DNA of 64,000 nt from Pseudescherichia sp031998825 (GTDB lineage: Bacteria; Pseudomonadota; Gammaproteobacteria; Enterobacterales; Enterobacteriaceae): assembly GCF_031998825.1 (NCBI RefSeq), contig NZ_DAMACX010000009.1, positions 44,670 to 108,669 of the forward strand, read 5' to 3'. Under the pieces are notes generated by a model. It saw only the letters and a program-made list of their open reading frames with translations. It ran no database searches and was not told the DNA's origin. Made by a program: the position numbers and the translations under genes. Shown piece by piece: positions 54,684-64,000 of the stretch; position 1 is the first letter of the stretch; each line of letters begins with the position of its first letter.

Positions 54684-57152
54684 TTACTCAGCGGTTTTCT
54701 TTTTTGCCGCGCGTTTTGCTTTTGTCGCGGCGGCTATTTTTTGCGTTTTCGCCGACGGGGCTTTTGCCGACGGGGCTTTCTCTTTCTTCACCTTCGGCTG
54801 TGCGCCGTCGGTGCCTTTTCTTTTGCCTTTGCCTTTTTCACGGCGGAACTCGCTGTCCGGCTCAAAGTTACCTTTTTTACCGACCTGGCGACGGCGGCCG
54901 CTGGGTTTACCCGCAGCACCTTTTTTAGCACGTTCGCGTTCGGTCTTGCCGACGTTACGCGGGGCGCGCTCGCTGGAGATCAGGGCAAAGTCGATTTTGC
55001 GATCGTCCATGTTTACCGCTTCGACGCGTACTTCGACGCGATCGCCCAGCCGGTAGGTCTGGCCGCTGGATTCGCCAATCAGGCGCTGACCGATCTGATC
55101 GAAACGATAGTAGTCATTATCCAGCGAGGAGACATGTACCAGGCCGTCAATAAACAGCTCGTTAAGGCGCACAAAGAAGCCAAAGCCGGTGACGCTGGCG
55201 ATCACGCCCTGGAAGTTGCTGCCCACGTGATCCTGCATAAAGTCGCACTTCAGCCAGTCGGCAACGTCGCGGGTCGCTTCGTCGGCGCGGCGTTCAGCCA
55301 TCGAACAGTGCTGGCCCAGCTGCAGGACCGCTTCCATCGGATAGTGGTAGCCGCCTGACGGCGTGCTGTTACCCTTAAGCCCCTGCTCTTTCGCAACCAG
55401 GTACTTGATGGCGCGGTGCAGGGAGAGATCCGGGTAGCGACGGATCGGCGAGGTAAAGTGGGCGTACGACTGTAGCGCAAGACCAAAGTGGCCCCGGTTC
55501 TCTGGATCGTAGATCGCCTGCTTCATGGAGCGCAGCAGCATGGTCTGCAACATCTCATGGTCGGGACGATCGGCGATGGACTCCAGCAGCGCGGCGTAGT
55601 CCCGCGGCTCCGGCTTGTTGCCGCCTGGCAGCTCCAGACCCAGCTCGGCCAGCACCGAGCGGAACGAGGTAATGGCTTCGGTGGTCGGGCGGTCGTGAAT
55701 ACGGAACAGCGCAGGTTCTTCTGCCTTCTCGACAAAGCGGGCGGCAGAGATGTTGGCGAGGATCATGCACTCTTCAATCAGCTTGTGGGCGTCGTTACGC
55801 TCGGTCAGCTCGATGCGCTCGATACGGCGCTCGGCGTTGAAGATAAACTTCGCCTCTTCGCTCTCAAAGGAGATACCGCCGCGCTCTTCCCGCGCCTGGT
55901 TCAGCGTTTTATAGAGGGTATGCAGCTCTTCAATGTGCTTCACCAGCGGTGCGTACTGCTCACGCAGCTCCTGGTCACCCTCCAGCATGTGCCACACCTT
56001 GGTATAGGTCAGGCGTGCATGGGAGCTCATCACCGCTTCGTAGAATTTGTAGCCGGTTAAGCGCCCTTTCGCCGAGATAGTCATCTCACAGACCATACAG
56101 AGGCGGTCAACCTGCGGGTTGAGGGAGCAGAGGCCGTTAGAGAGTACTTCCGGCAGCATCGGTACGACCTGCGACGGGAAGTAGACCGAGGTACCCCGGC
56201 TGCGCGCTTCGTCATCCAGGGCGGTGCCTGGGCGAACATAGTAGCTTACGTCAGCAATGGCTACCCACAGACGCCAGCCGCCGCCGCGTTTTTTCTCGCA
56301 GTAGACCGCGTCATCAAAGTCACGGGCGTCTTCGCCATCAATGGTGACCAGCGGCAGGTTACGCAGATCAACGCGTCCGGCTTTCGCCTCCTCCGGGACC
56401 TCCTCCTTCAGGCCGCTAACTTCCTGCTCAACGGCAGGCGGCCAGACGTAGGGGATCTCATGGGTGCGCAGGGCCATGTCGACCGCCATGCCGGTACCCA
56501 TGTTATCGCCGAGTACCTCAACGATCTTACCGATGGCTTTGGTGCGTCGCGTCGGGCGCTGGGTAAGTTCGACGACTACCACGAAGCCCATCCGCGCGCC
56601 CATTATCTCTTCCGGCGGAATAAGGATATCGAAGCTCATGCGGCTGTCGTCCGGCACCACAAAGCCCACGCCTGCGTCGGTAAAGTAGCGGCCAACGATC
56701 TGGCCGGTTTTTGGCACCAGCACGCGCACGATGCGCGCTTCACGACGTCCTTTACGATCGGAGCCGAGCGGCTGGGCCAGCACCTGGTCGCCGTGGATGC
56801 AGGTTTTCATCTGCTCGCTGGAGAGGTAGAGGTCGTCTTTGCGGCCTTCGACGCGCAGGAAGCCGTAGCCGTCGCGGTGGCCAATGACTATCCCCTTAAG
56901 CAGGTCGAGACGTTCCGGTAGGGCGTAGCACTGGCGGCGGGTGAAGACCAGCTGCCCGTCACGCTCCATGGCGCGCAGGCGGCGGCGCAGCCCTTCCAGC
57001 TGCTCTTCGCCTTCAATATTGAGTTCCTGCGCCAGTTCTTCGCGGTTAGCCGGTTTTTCGCGTTTTGATAAGTGATCGAGAATGAACTCGCGGCTGGGAA
57101 TAGGGTTCGCGTACTTCTCAGCTTCGCGCTCCTGGAAAGGATCATGTGACAT
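54684..57152 (-). CDS. rnr: Ribonuclease R
   Basis: RNase R is a processive 3'-to-5' exoribonuclease that degrades structured RNA, rRNA fragments and tmRNA-tagged messages. The 822-residue product has the N-terminal winged helix, two cold-shock domains, the RNB catalytic domain (DGEDARDFDDAVYCEKK with the magnesium-binding aspartates), an S1 domain, and a long lysine/alanine-rich tail. Length is close to E. coli (813). It lies 38 bp downstream of nsrR and is closed by a strong terminator. Confidence 0.97.
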   Translation of the reverse strand: MSHDPFQEREAEKYANPIPSREFILDHLSKREKPANREELAQELNIEGEEQLEGLRRRLRAMERDGQLVFTRRQCYALPERLDLLKGIVIGHRDGYGFLRVEGRKDDLYLSSEQMKTCIHGDQVLAQPLGSDRKGRREARIVRVLVPKTGQIVGRYFTDAGVGFVVPDDSRMSFDILIPPEEIMGARMGFVVVVELTQRPTRRTKAIGKIVEVLGDNMGTGMAVDMALRTHEIPYVWPPAVEQEVSGLKEEVPEEAKAGRVDLRNLPLVTIDGEDARDFDDAVYCEKKRGGGWRLWVAIADVSYYVRPGTALDDEARSRGTSVYFPSQVVPMLPEVLSNGLCSLNPQVDRLCMVCEMTISAKGRLTGYKFYEAVMSSHARLTYTKVWHMLEGDQELREQYAPLVKHIEELHTLYKTLNQAREERGGISFESEEAKFIFNAERRIERIELTERNDAHKLIEECMILANISAARFVEKAEEPALFRIHDRPTTEAITSFRSVLAELGLELPGGNKPEPRDYAALLESIADRPDHEMLQTMLLRSMKQAIYDPENRGHFGLALQSYAHFTSPIRRYPDLSLHRAIKYLVAKEQGLKGNSTPSGGYHYPMEAVLQLGQHCSMAERRADEATRDVADWLKCDFMQDHVGSNFQGVIASVTGFGFFVRLNELFIDGLVHVSSLDNDYYRFDQIGQRLIGESSGQTYRLGDRVEVRVEAVNMDDRKIDFALISSERAPRNVGKTERERAKKGAAGKPSGRRRQVGKKGNFEPDSEFRREKGKGKRKGTDGAQPKVKKEKAPSAKAPSAKTQKIAAATKAKRAAKKKTAE

Positions 57153-57190
57153 AGCGGTTCCTCCGTTGTCAGCTCTGGCAGAGCGTTCTC

Positions 57191-57616
57191 TTACTCCACC
57201 AGTAATAATTTATACAGCGGTTGATTCTCTTCAACCAAATCGGCCAGCGTGTAGCGATCAAGTTCCATCAGAAAACTGTCCACGGCCTTAGAGAGTGCCT
57301 GCTTCAGACGGCAGGCAGGGGTAATGTGGCAAAATGCGCTGCTGCAGTTCACCAGCGCAAGCGGTTCCAGCTCGCGCACAACGTCACCAATGCGGATGGT
57401 ATTGGCCGGTCTGCCCAGACGAATGCCGCCGTTTTTCCCTCTGACCGCCGCGACGTAGCCTGCCCGGCTGAGCTGGTTGATTATTTTGACCATGTGGTTG
57501 CGGGAGACCCCGTACACTGCTGTCACTTCAGAGATATTGGTCATTCGCCCTTCCGGTAGCGACGCCATATAGATCAGGGCACGCAATCCGTAATCGGTGA
57601 AACTCGTTAACTGCAC
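57191..57616 (-). CDS. nsrR: Nitric-oxide-sensing repressor NsrR
   Basis: NsrR is an Rrf2-family repressor whose iron-sulfur cluster is destroyed by nitric oxide, releasing genes such as ytfE and hmp. The 141-residue product has the winged helix at the N-terminus (TNISEVTAVYGVSRNHMVKII) and the three cluster cysteines at Cys91, Cys96 and Cys102, the same numbers as in E. coli. A matching operator is at 21727-21749. Confidence 0.97.
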   Translation of the reverse strand: MQLTSFTDYGLRALIYMASLPEGRMTNISEVTAVYGVSRNHMVKIINQLSRAGYVAAVRGKNGGIRLGRPANTIRIGDVVRELEPLALVNCSSAFCHITPACRLKQALSKAVDSFLMELDRYTLADLVEENQPLYKLLLVE

Positions 57617-57738
57617 ATCAACCTCAGGATAAAGGGAAAAACGCGGGATAGCCGCAATGACACTAACTATACCTTAAATAACTCGCGATGAAGGTAGGCA
57701 GCTAATTTATTTGAACAGAGGAGGCAAAAGAGGGCACG

Positions 57739-57767
57739 TAGGCCCGGCTAGCAGAGCGCCGCCGGGC
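57739..57767. repeat. REP-type palindrome between purA and nsrR
   Basis: TAGGCCCGGC, a short loop and GCCGCCGGGC make the REP hairpin, 14 bases after the purA stop. Confidence 0.7.
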
Positions 57768-57781
57768 AAAGTCACATCACA

Positions 57782-59080
57782 TTACGCGTCAAACGGATCG
57801 CGCAGGATCATCGTCTCAGAACGGTCAGGACCGGTAGAGATAATATCGATCGGCACTTCGGTCAGCTCTTCAATGCGCTTGATGTAGTCCAGCGCCGCCT
57901 GCGGCAGGCCGCTGCGCGCTTTCACGCCGAAGGTGGTTTCAGACCAGCCCGGCATGGTTTCGTAGATCGGCTCGATACCTTCCCAGTCGTCAGCGGCCAG
58001 CGGCGTGGTAGTCACTTCGCGGCCGTCCGGCAGACGGTAAGCTACGCAGATTTTCACCTCTTTCAGGCCGTCCAGCACGTCTAGCTTGGTCAGGCAGAAG
58101 CCGGACAGGGAGTTGATCTGCACTGCACGACGAATCGCAACGATATCCAGCCAGCCGGTACGACGGCGGCGACCGGTGGTTGCACCAAACTCGTTACCCT
58201 GCTTGCAGAGGAACTCGCCGATGTCGTCGAACAGTTCGGTCGGGAACGGACCAGCACCTACGCGGGTAGAGTAGGCTTTGATGATCCCCAGCACGTAGTC
58301 CACGTAGCGCGGACCCAGGCCGGAGCCGGTCGCCACGCCACCGGCGGTGGTGTTGGAGGAGGTCACGTACGGATAGGTACCGTGGTCGATATCCAGCAGC
58401 GTACCCTGCGCACCTTCAAACATGACGAAATCGCCACGCTTGCGCGCCTGGTCCAGCAGATCGGAGACGTCCACCACCATGCCGGTCAGGATGTCGGCAA
58501 TTGCCATCACATCGTCCAGCACTTTCTGGTAGTCAACGGCGTCGGCTTTGTAGAAGTTCACCAGCTGGAAGTTGTGATATTCCATCACCTCTTTCAGCTT
58601 GGTAGCAAAGGTCTCTTTATCGAACAGATCGCCAACGCGCAGGCCGCGACGGGCCACTTTATCTTCGTAAGCCGGGCCGATACCACGACCGGTGGTGCCG
58701 ATCGCTTTCGCGCCGCGCGCCTTTTCACGCGCCACGTCCAGCGCAACGTGATAGTCGAGGATCAGCGGGCAAGCTTCGGAGAGCAGCAGACGTTCGCGTA
58801 CCGGAATACCACGCTCTTCCAGGCCTTTCATCTCTTTCATCAGCGCAGCAGGAGAGAGCACCACACCGTTACCGATGATGCTGGTCACATTGTCACGCAG
58901 AATGCCTGATGGAATAAGATGGAGGACGGTTTTTTCACCGTTGATTACGAGAGTGTGGCCTGCATTGTGACCGCCCTGATAGCGAACCACATACTTAGCA
59001 CGTTCAGTAAGGAGATCGACGATCTTACCTTTGCCTTCGTCACCCCATTGGGTGCCCAGTACGACGACGTTGTTACCCAT
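57782..59080 (-). CDS. purA: Adenylosuccinate synthetase
   Basis: PurA joins IMP and aspartate with GTP, the first committed step to AMP. The 432-residue product equals the E. coli length. The catalytic loop GTQWGDEGKGK is at residues 8-18 with Asp14, and His42 is in GGHNAGHTLV. The GTP-binding TKLDVL motif lies near residue 330. The gene follows yjeT at 102 bp. Confidence 0.98.
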   Translation of the reverse strand: MGNNVVVLGTQWGDEGKGKIVDLLTERAKYVVRYQGGHNAGHTLVINGEKTVLHLIPSGILRDNVTSIIGNGVVLSPAALMKEMKGLEERGIPVRERLLLSEACPLILDYHVALDVAREKARGAKAIGTTGRGIGPAYEDKVARRGLRVGDLFDKETFATKLKEVMEYHNFQLVNFYKADAVDYQKVLDDVMAIADILTGMVVDVSDLLDQARKRGDFVMFEGAQGTLLDIDHGTYPYVTSSNTTAGGVATGSGLGPRYVDYVLGIIKAYSTRVGAGPFPTELFDDIGEFLCKQGNEFGATTGRRRRTGWLDIVAIRRAVQINSLSGFCLTKLDVLDGLKEVKICVAYRLPDGREVTTTPLAADDWEGIEPIYETMPGWSETTFGVKARSGLPQAALDYIKRIEELTEVPIDIISTGPDRSETMILRDPFDA

Positions 59081-59182
59081 TTTTCAAAATCACCGTTTGC
59101 TTAAAAAAGGATTCTACCATCGCTTTTTCTGATAATCAGCACTTTTTGTCGGCAAATTTCGGCCAATCTGCGTGCTATTTCT

Positions 59183-59380
59183 CTAGCCAATCGTTTTCCT
59201 CAACATATAGTAGATCACGACTCCGGCAACCACTAATCCCCCGCCAAAACGGCGTAAAATAGTATCCGGCAGCAGCGCGAGGGAGGCGATCATGCGTCGC
59301 CACAGACGCGGATAGAGCATCGGACCCAGCCCTTCCAGCACCAAAACTAAGGCTAGCGCCAACCAAATGGTGGAGTTCAT
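59183..59380 (-). CDS. yjeT: Small inner-membrane protein YjeT (DUF2065)
   Basis: The 65-residue protein has two hydrophobic stretches, LALALVLVLEGLGPMLYP near the N-terminus and RFGGGLVVAGVVIYYML near the C-terminus. It matches E. coli YjeT in length and ends in RKTIG. Function unknown. It lies between hflC and purA as in other enterics. Confidence 0.92.
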   Translation of the reverse strand: MNSTIWLALALVLVLEGLGPMLYPRLWRRMIASLALLPDTILRRFGGGLVVAGVVIYYMLRKTIG

Positions 59381-59392
59381 TATGCTTCCTTC

Positions 59393-59430
59393 AAAAGAAA
59401 ACCACCGTCTCCTGAGGATGACGGTGGTTT
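59393..59430 (-). terminator. Rho-independent terminator after hflC
   Basis: On the minus strand AAACCACCGTC, a ten-base loop and GACGGTGGTTT form a perfect 11-bp stem followed by TCTTTTG. It lies between hflC and yjeT, so yjeT may be transcribed partly by read-through. Confidence 0.75.
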
Positions 59431-59455
59431 GATTAGCGTAGTGACGACTGCGGAC

Positions 59456-60460
59456 TTAGCGAGTAACCGTTCCCGGCGTCTTCATGTAGCGGAAGAAGTC
59501 GCTGTCCGGGCTGAGCACCATCACGTCCTGATTGCTCTGGAAGCTGCTCTCATAGGCGCGCAGGCTACGGATAAAGGCATAGAAGTCCGGATCCTGGCTG
59601 AACGCGTCGGCAAACAGCTTAGCCGCTTCGGCATCGCCTTCACCGCGCAGGATACGTCCTTCACGCTCGGCTTCCGCCAGCGTCTTGGTTACTTCGTAAT
59701 CCGACGTTGCGCGCAGTTTTTCTGCTGCTTCCTGGCCCTGTGAACGGTGGCGACGAGCAACCGCTTCACGCTCGGCGCGCATACGGTTGTAGATCGCCTC
59801 AGAGACTTCGCTCGGCAGGTTGATCTGCTTGATACGCACATCCACCACTTCGATACCCAGCGCGGCCATACTGTTCGGGTTCACGACCGGCACCTTGCCG
59901 TTCGTTTCCGCCGTAATACGTTTGGCTGCTTTAGCAATTTCGTCATCCGCCGCAGGCGTTGCCACTTCATCTTCCGTGCCGGCAGAGCCAGAGTTCAGCG
60001 CGTCGCGCACTTCCAGGGTCAGACGACCACGGGAGTCGGTCACGATGTCCTTAACGTCGAGACGGCCGATCTCTGAACGCAGACGGTCAGAGAACTTACG
60101 TTTCAGCAGCACTTCGGCCTGGGAGACGTCACCGCCGCCGGTTGCCAGGTAGTAGCGGCTGAAGTCGCTGATGCGCCACTTGATATAGGAGTCAACGATC
60201 AGGTCCTTCTTCTCTTTGGTTACAAAGCGATCGGCCTGGTTGTCCATGGTCTGGATACGCGCATCCAGCGTTTTCACGGTCTCAATAAACGGCAGCTTAA
60301 AGTGCAGGCCCGGCGTAAAGACCAGTGGTTTGTTTTCATCGTCACGCAGCACTTTACCGAAGCGCAGCGTGATACCGCGCTCGCCCTCTTTCACCACAAA
60401 GATTGAGGTGTAGAGCACTACCAGCACGATGATAATTATCGCAATTACAGACTTACGCAT
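59456..60460 (-). CDS. hflC: FtsH modulator HflC
   Basis: HflC and HflK form a large inner-membrane SPFH/prohibitin complex that surrounds the FtsH protease and limits its action on membrane proteins. The 334-residue product (E. coli 334) has an N-terminal membrane anchor (residues 1-22), the SPFH domain and a coiled coil (AEREAVARRHRSQGQEAAEKL). Two bases separate it from hflK. Confidence 0.96.
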   Translation of the reverse strand: MRKSVIAIIIIVLVVLYTSIFVVKEGERGITLRFGKVLRDDENKPLVFTPGLHFKLPFIETVKTLDARIQTMDNQADRFVTKEKKDLIVDSYIKWRISDFSRYYLATGGGDVSQAEVLLKRKFSDRLRSEIGRLDVKDIVTDSRGRLTLEVRDALNSGSAGTEDEVATPAADDEIAKAAKRITAETNGKVPVVNPNSMAALGIEVVDVRIKQINLPSEVSEAIYNRMRAEREAVARRHRSQGQEAAEKLRATSDYEVTKTLAEAEREGRILRGEGDAEAAKLFADAFSQDPDFYAFIRSLRAYESSFQSNQDVMVLSPDSDFFRYMKTPGTVTR

Positions 60461-60462
60461 CG

Positions 60463-61722
60463 TTATTCCCCCTGACGCTGGTAGTCGTTACGCTGTGCGT
60501 TAGCACGGCGTTGGTCCATGATGTCACCCTGGCCAGCAGACGGTGCGTTACTGGTGCTGTTGCTGGTGTTTGACGCAGGTGGCAGGCGCAGCAGGTTATT
60601 CGCCCCGCTGGTATCGCTCTTGGCCACAGGCGCGCCGCCTTTCAGCATCTGATCCAGCGGCAGAACCATCAGGTTGCCGCCTTTATCGTTAACCAGCACC
60701 TTGCGGGTGTGGCTCAGCACTTTCTCCATGGTTTCGATATAGAGACGCTCGCGGGTAATTTCCGGGGCAGCCTTATACTCCGGCAGGATCTTGGCAAAGC
60801 GCGCCACTTCACCCTGCGCTTCCAGAATAGTCTGGGTGCGGTAGGCACGCGCTTCCTCAAGGATACGCTGCGCCTGGCCGTTCGCACGCGGCTGAACTTC
60901 GTTGGCGTAAGCTTCGGCTTCACGAATCGACTGCTGCTCGTTCTCACGGGCGGCAATGGCATCGTCAAACGCGGCCTGCACCGCTTCCGGCGGACGTGCG
61001 GCCTGGAAGTTGACGTCCAGCAGGGTAATACCCATGTTGTACGGACGAATAGTCTCCTCCAGCTCACGCTGGGTATCGCTACGAATAACGGTACGACCTT
61101 CGGTCAGGATGCGGTCCATGGTGTATTTGCCGATCACGCCGCGCAGGGCGCTGTCGGTGGCCTGGCGCAGGCTGTCGTCGGCGCTGGTCACGCTAAACAG
61201 GTAGCGTTCAGGATCGGTTACACGGTACTGAACGTTCATCTCAACGCGCACCACGTTCTCGTCAGAGGTCAGCATCACGCCAGAGGCCGCCAGCTCACGT
61301 ACCGACTCAACGTTTACCGCCGTGACGTCATCAATAAAGGTCGGTTTCCAGTTCAGGCCCGGCTCTACCAGATGACTGAACTTACCGAAACGGGTTACAA
61401 CGCCGCGCTCCGCCTCTTTAATGGTGTAGAAACCGCTGGCCGCCCAGATAATGACGACTGCCGCCGCCACGATGGTGACAATGCGGCCACCCATGCGGCT
61501 GCGTGGGCCGGGTGCGGAGGTGCCGCCGCCCGATCCGGTTCCTTTCCCACCGCCAAAGCCGCCCAGTTTCTTGCTCAGCTTGCGGAAGATATCATCTAAA
61601 TCAGGAGGCCCCTGATCGCGACCGCCTTTATTTCCATTTCCCCCAGAGTTGCCGCCTTGATTATTGCTGCTTCCCCACGGGTCGCGGTCTTGTCCGTTAT
61701 TACCGGGCTGGTTCCACGCCAT
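60463..61722 (-). CDS. hflK: FtsH modulator HflK
   Basis: This 419-residue SPFH protein is the partner of HflC. The N-terminal cytoplasmic part is glycine/asparagine-rich, followed by a membrane helix (IVTIVAAAVVIIWAASGFYTI, about residues 83-102), the SPFH domain and a coiled coil with ARENEQQSIREAEAYANEV. Start MAWNQPGNNGQDRDPWG matches E. coli. Confidence 0.96.
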   Translation of the reverse strand: MAWNQPGNNGQDRDPWGSSNNQGGNSGGNGNKGGRDQGPPDLDDIFRKLSKKLGGFGGGKGTGSGGGTSAPGPRSRMGGRIVTIVAAAVVIIWAASGFYTIKEAERGVVTRFGKFSHLVEPGLNWKPTFIDDVTAVNVESVRELAASGVMLTSDENVVRVEMNVQYRVTDPERYLFSVTSADDSLRQATDSALRGVIGKYTMDRILTEGRTVIRSDTQRELEETIRPYNMGITLLDVNFQAARPPEAVQAAFDDAIAARENEQQSIREAEAYANEVQPRANGQAQRILEEARAYRTQTILEAQGEVARFAKILPEYKAAPEITRERLYIETMEKVLSHTRKVLVNDKGGNLMVLPLDQMLKGGAPVAKSDTSGANNLLRLPPASNTSNSTSNAPSAGQGDIMDQRRANAQRNDYQRQGE

Positions 61723-61788
61723 GTATGTGCTCCATATTTGTTATTCGTTATCCCCTGGAGGGGAAAAGTCTTCAGGCAAGCCGCCAGG

Positions 61789-63069
61789 TCAGACTACGTA
61801 GTCAACCAATGCAGGTTCTTGTTTACAGAGGCGACGCCATTCAACAATCGGCAGACGAACTTGCAGACCCAGGCTGCCGTCCTCCTCCGTCCACTCTTTT
61901 TCTATCGCCTGAAGCTGATAAAATCGGCTTCTTAGCCGCCCCTCCTGCGGAGGCAGGTGCAGCGTATGCTGGGCCACCTCCCCGGAGAGACGCTCGGTTA
62001 GCGCCTGAAATAACAGTGGTACACCCACCCCGGTTTGCGCTGACAGCCAAACCCGAATCGGTCTGTTTTCATCGTCCCTGTCAATACGCGGCTCAAAATC
62101 GTCCAGCATATCGATCTTGTTCATCACCAACAGCGTCGGGATCTCATGAGCGTCAATCTCTTCGAGAACGGTATTCACCGCCTCAATGTTTTCCTGGACG
62201 CGAAGATCGGCAGCATCGATCACGTGCAGCAGCAGCGTGGCCTGGCGCGTCTCCTGCAGGGTCGCCTTAAAAGCGGCCACCAGGTCGTGCGGCAGATGGC
62301 GGATAAAGCCTACCGTATCTGCCAGCACGGTCTCGCCGACGTCGGCGACGTCAATGCGGCGCAGGGTGGGATCCAGCGTGGCAAACAGCTGGTCCGCAGC
62401 ATAGACCTGCGCTTCAGTGATCTGGTTAAACAGCGTCGATTTACCGGCGTTGGTATAGCCGACCAGCGATACCGTGGGGATATCCGCTTTCGCGCGCGAC
62501 CGACGCCCCTGCTCGCGCTGTTTGCTAACGCGCTCAAGGCGCGAGAGGATCAGGGTGATACGGTTACGCAGTAAACGACGGTCGGTTTCGAGCTGGGTTT
62601 CACCCGGACCGCGTAAACCAATCCCGCCCTTCTGACGCTCAAGGTGGGTCCAGCCGCGCACCAGTCGCGTGGCCAGATGGCGCAGCTGCGCCAGCTCAAC
62701 CTGCAATTTCCCCTCATGGGTACGTGCACGTTGGGCAAAAATGTCTAAAATCAGACCGGTGCGATCGATAACACGACACTCGCACAGTCTCTCCAGGTTT
62801 CGTTCCTGGGCTGGGGTTAGGGCATGATCAAAAAGCACAACCGATGCACCCGATGCTTTTACGGCGTCCGCTATTTCAACTGCCTTACCTTCACCAACAA
62901 AATATTTGGGGTGCGGTGCTTTACGGCTACCGGTAATCACCTGCATTGCGTCGACGCCAGCTGAAGAGACCAGGGATTCAAACTCCTGGAGATCTTCCAT
63001 ATCTTTGTCTTGCGAAAAATAGATGTGTACCAGCACCGCCTGCTCACCGGCATCATAACGGTCAAACAA
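61789..63069 (-). CDS. hflX: Ribosome-associated GTPase HflX
   Basis: HflX splits stalled ribosomes after heat or antibiotic stress. The 426-residue product equals the E. coli length. The N-terminal domain binds nucleotide, a glycine-rich segment (GGIGLRGPGETQLETDRR) precedes the GTPase domain, whose P-loop is GYTNAGKST and G4 motif is NKIDML. It follows hfq at 67 bp. Confidence 0.97.
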   Translation of the reverse strand: MFDRYDAGEQAVLVHIYFSQDKDMEDLQEFESLVSSAGVDAMQVITGSRKAPHPKYFVGEGKAVEIADAVKASGASVVLFDHALTPAQERNLERLCECRVIDRTGLILDIFAQRARTHEGKLQVELAQLRHLATRLVRGWTHLERQKGGIGLRGPGETQLETDRRLLRNRITLILSRLERVSKQREQGRRSRAKADIPTVSLVGYTNAGKSTLFNQITEAQVYAADQLFATLDPTLRRIDVADVGETVLADTVGFIRHLPHDLVAAFKATLQETRQATLLLHVIDAADLRVQENIEAVNTVLEEIDAHEIPTLLVMNKIDMLDDFEPRIDRDDENRPIRVWLSAQTGVGVPLLFQALTERLSGEVAQHTLHLPPQEGRLRSRFYQLQAIEKEWTEEDGSLGLQVRLPIVEWRRLCKQEPALVDYVV

Positions 63070-63136
63070 GCGTAAACCCTCTTAGAATACCAGCGGGGAA
63101 CACCAGGCTCCCCGACATGGAAAACAGCAAAAAACC

Positions 63137-63445
63137 TTATTCGGTCTCTTCGCTGTCCTGTTGTGATGCAGAAGAACCCTGCGCGTTGCTGCTATGGTGA
63201 TAGTTACTGGTGCCGCCACCGGTGTTGTTACTGTGATGAGAAACCGGACGCGACGGGACAACAGTAGAAATTGCGTGCTTATAGACCATCTGGCTGACCG
63301 TGTTTTTCAACAGGATCACGAACTGATCGAAAGACTCAATTTGACCTTGCAGCTTAATACCATTCACCAAATAAATAGAAACCGGAACGCGTTCCCGACG
63401 CAGCGCGTTCAGAAACGGGTCTTGTAAAGATTGCCCCTTAGCCAT
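63137..63445 (-). CDS. hfq: RNA chaperone Hfq
   Basis: Hfq pairs small RNAs with mRNAs and acts as a hexamer. The 102-residue product has the Sm core (residues 1-66) with Gln8, Phe42, Tyr55, Lys56 and His57 of the proximal RNA-binding face, and a histidine/serine-rich flexible tail ending in an acidic tip (DSEETE). In E. coli its promoters lie inside miaA, as is probably so here. Confidence 0.98.
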   Translation of the reverse strand: MAKGQSLQDPFLNALRRERVPVSIYLVNGIKLQGQIESFDQFVILLKNTVSQMVYKHAISTVVPSRPVSHHSNNTGGGTSNYHHSSNAQGSSASQQDSEETE

Positions 63446-63541
63446 TCTATCTTTTCCTTATATGCTTGTTTTGTACTTTGAACCCGAAGGTCCTGAAAAC
63501 TGCGTAAAATTTTGCGCACGATCCGATGTAATTGTACACAT

Positions 63542-64000
63542 TCAGTCTGCGTTAGCACCAACAACCTGTAATACTTCATTTCGCGCCTGTTCCGGCTTTT
63601 CACTGTCTAGCCAGTGAACGCCCTCCCAACCGCGAAGCCAGGTTATCTGGCGTTTCGCTAACTGTCTCGTCGCGCAAACACCTCGATAAACCATTTCCTC
63701 ATATGAGATCTCGCCTTCAAGATATGACCACATCTGGCGGTATCCCACACAACGAACGGAAGGCATGTCCGTATGCAAATCTCCACGGGCAAAAAGCGCC
63801 CGCACTTCTGCTTCAAAACCTGAAGCCAACATCTGATGAAAACGCTGCTCAATTCGTTGATGGAGCAGTTCACGGCTCGCCGGGGCGATGGCGAACTGAT
63901 GCACCTGATACGGCAGAGCTTCTCCTGACGTTTGCGTCAGTTCCGTTAAAGTTTTACCCGAAATGAAAAAAACTTCCAGTGCCCGGGAAAGCCTTTGCGG
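63542..64000 (-). CDS. miaA: tRNA dimethylallyltransferase MiaA, 5' end cut by window edge
   Basis: MiaA adds a dimethylallyl group to A37 of tRNAs that read UNN codons. The frame is open from base 64000 to the stop at 63542 and gives the C-terminal 152 residues; the E. coli protein is 316 long. The portion shows RALEVFFISGKTLTELT, RCVGYRQMWSYLEG and TRQLAKRQITWLRGW, all family blocks. Confidence 0.95.
   Translation of the reverse strand, partial: PQRLSRALEVFFISGKTLTELTQTSGEALPYQVHQFAIAPASRELLHQRIEQRFHQMLASGFEAEVRALFARGDLHTDMPSVRCVGYRQMWSYLEGEISYEEMVYRGVCATRQLAKRQITWLRGWEGVHWLDSEKPEQARNEVLQVVGANAD

Noticed and set aside
63094..63114. Hairpin between hfq and hflX as a terminator
   Set aside because: CGGGGA/TCCCCG stem lacks a following T tract; hfq and hflX are expected to be cotranscribed.

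Overview
The window is chromosomal DNA of an enteric gammaproteobacterium in the Enterobacteriaceae, closer to Enterobacter and its relatives than to Escherichia. Nearly every backbone gene matches its E. coli K-12 counterpart in order, length and key residues: tamB-tamA-msrA-paeA(ytfL)-ytfK-ytfJ-cysQ-cpdB-ytfH-qorB-ytfF-ytfE-cycA-fklB-ytfB-rplI-rpsR-priB-rpsF-ula-yjfP-bsmA-yjfN-aidB-rlmB-rnr-nsrR-purA-yjeT-hflCKX-hfq-miaA. The E. coli yjfIJKLMC genes are missing from between rlmB and aidB, and several blocks are inserted. All comparisons rest on remembered sequences, not on a search.

Region by region. 1-5765: outer-membrane translocation pair tamA/tamB (tamB runs off the left edge) and msrA. 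5834-10983: an AT-rich island between msrA and paeA with a two-gene RHS/YD-repeat system, a 1320-residue repeat protein followed by a separate 381-residue core plus variable tip. 11298-18058: polyamine exporter paeA, stress factor ytfK, ytfJ, nucleotide phosphatases cysQ and cpdB, and the ytfH/qorB redox pair. 18139-21597: an inserted AraC-type regulator, ytfF and a Tsr-like chemoreceptor. 21776-26691: ytfE (NO damage repair, with a near-perfect NsrR operator), cycA, fklB, ytfB and a DMT-family exporter. 26847-28286: the rpsF-priB-rpsR-rplI operon. 28641-36736: a truncated yjfY-like gene joined to an MFS transporter, then the complete ascorbate (ula) regulon with its repressor. 36745-41209: a toxin-antitoxin pair, yjfP, two small stress proteins and a Cache-type chemoreceptor. 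41206-43686: aidB and rlmB.

43763-54520 is the most notable accessory region: eleven tightly packed genes on the minus strand inserted between rnr and rlmB, which are adjacent in E. coli. They encode a PLP enzyme resembling L-cysteate sulfo-lyase/D-cysteine desulfhydrase, an Asp/Glu-racemase-family protein, a taurine-type ABC importer, an M20 amidohydrolase, and a complete dipeptide-type ABC importer with its own binding protein. My reading is a scavenging pathway for a sulfonated or sulfur-containing amino acid, free and in peptide or acyl form. The exact substrate is inference.

54684-64000 is backbone again: rnr, nsrR, purA, yjeT, hflC, hflK, hflX, hfq and the 3' half of miaA. REP-type palindromes follow several genes. 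No rRNA, tRNA, CRISPR array or insertion sequence was recognised.
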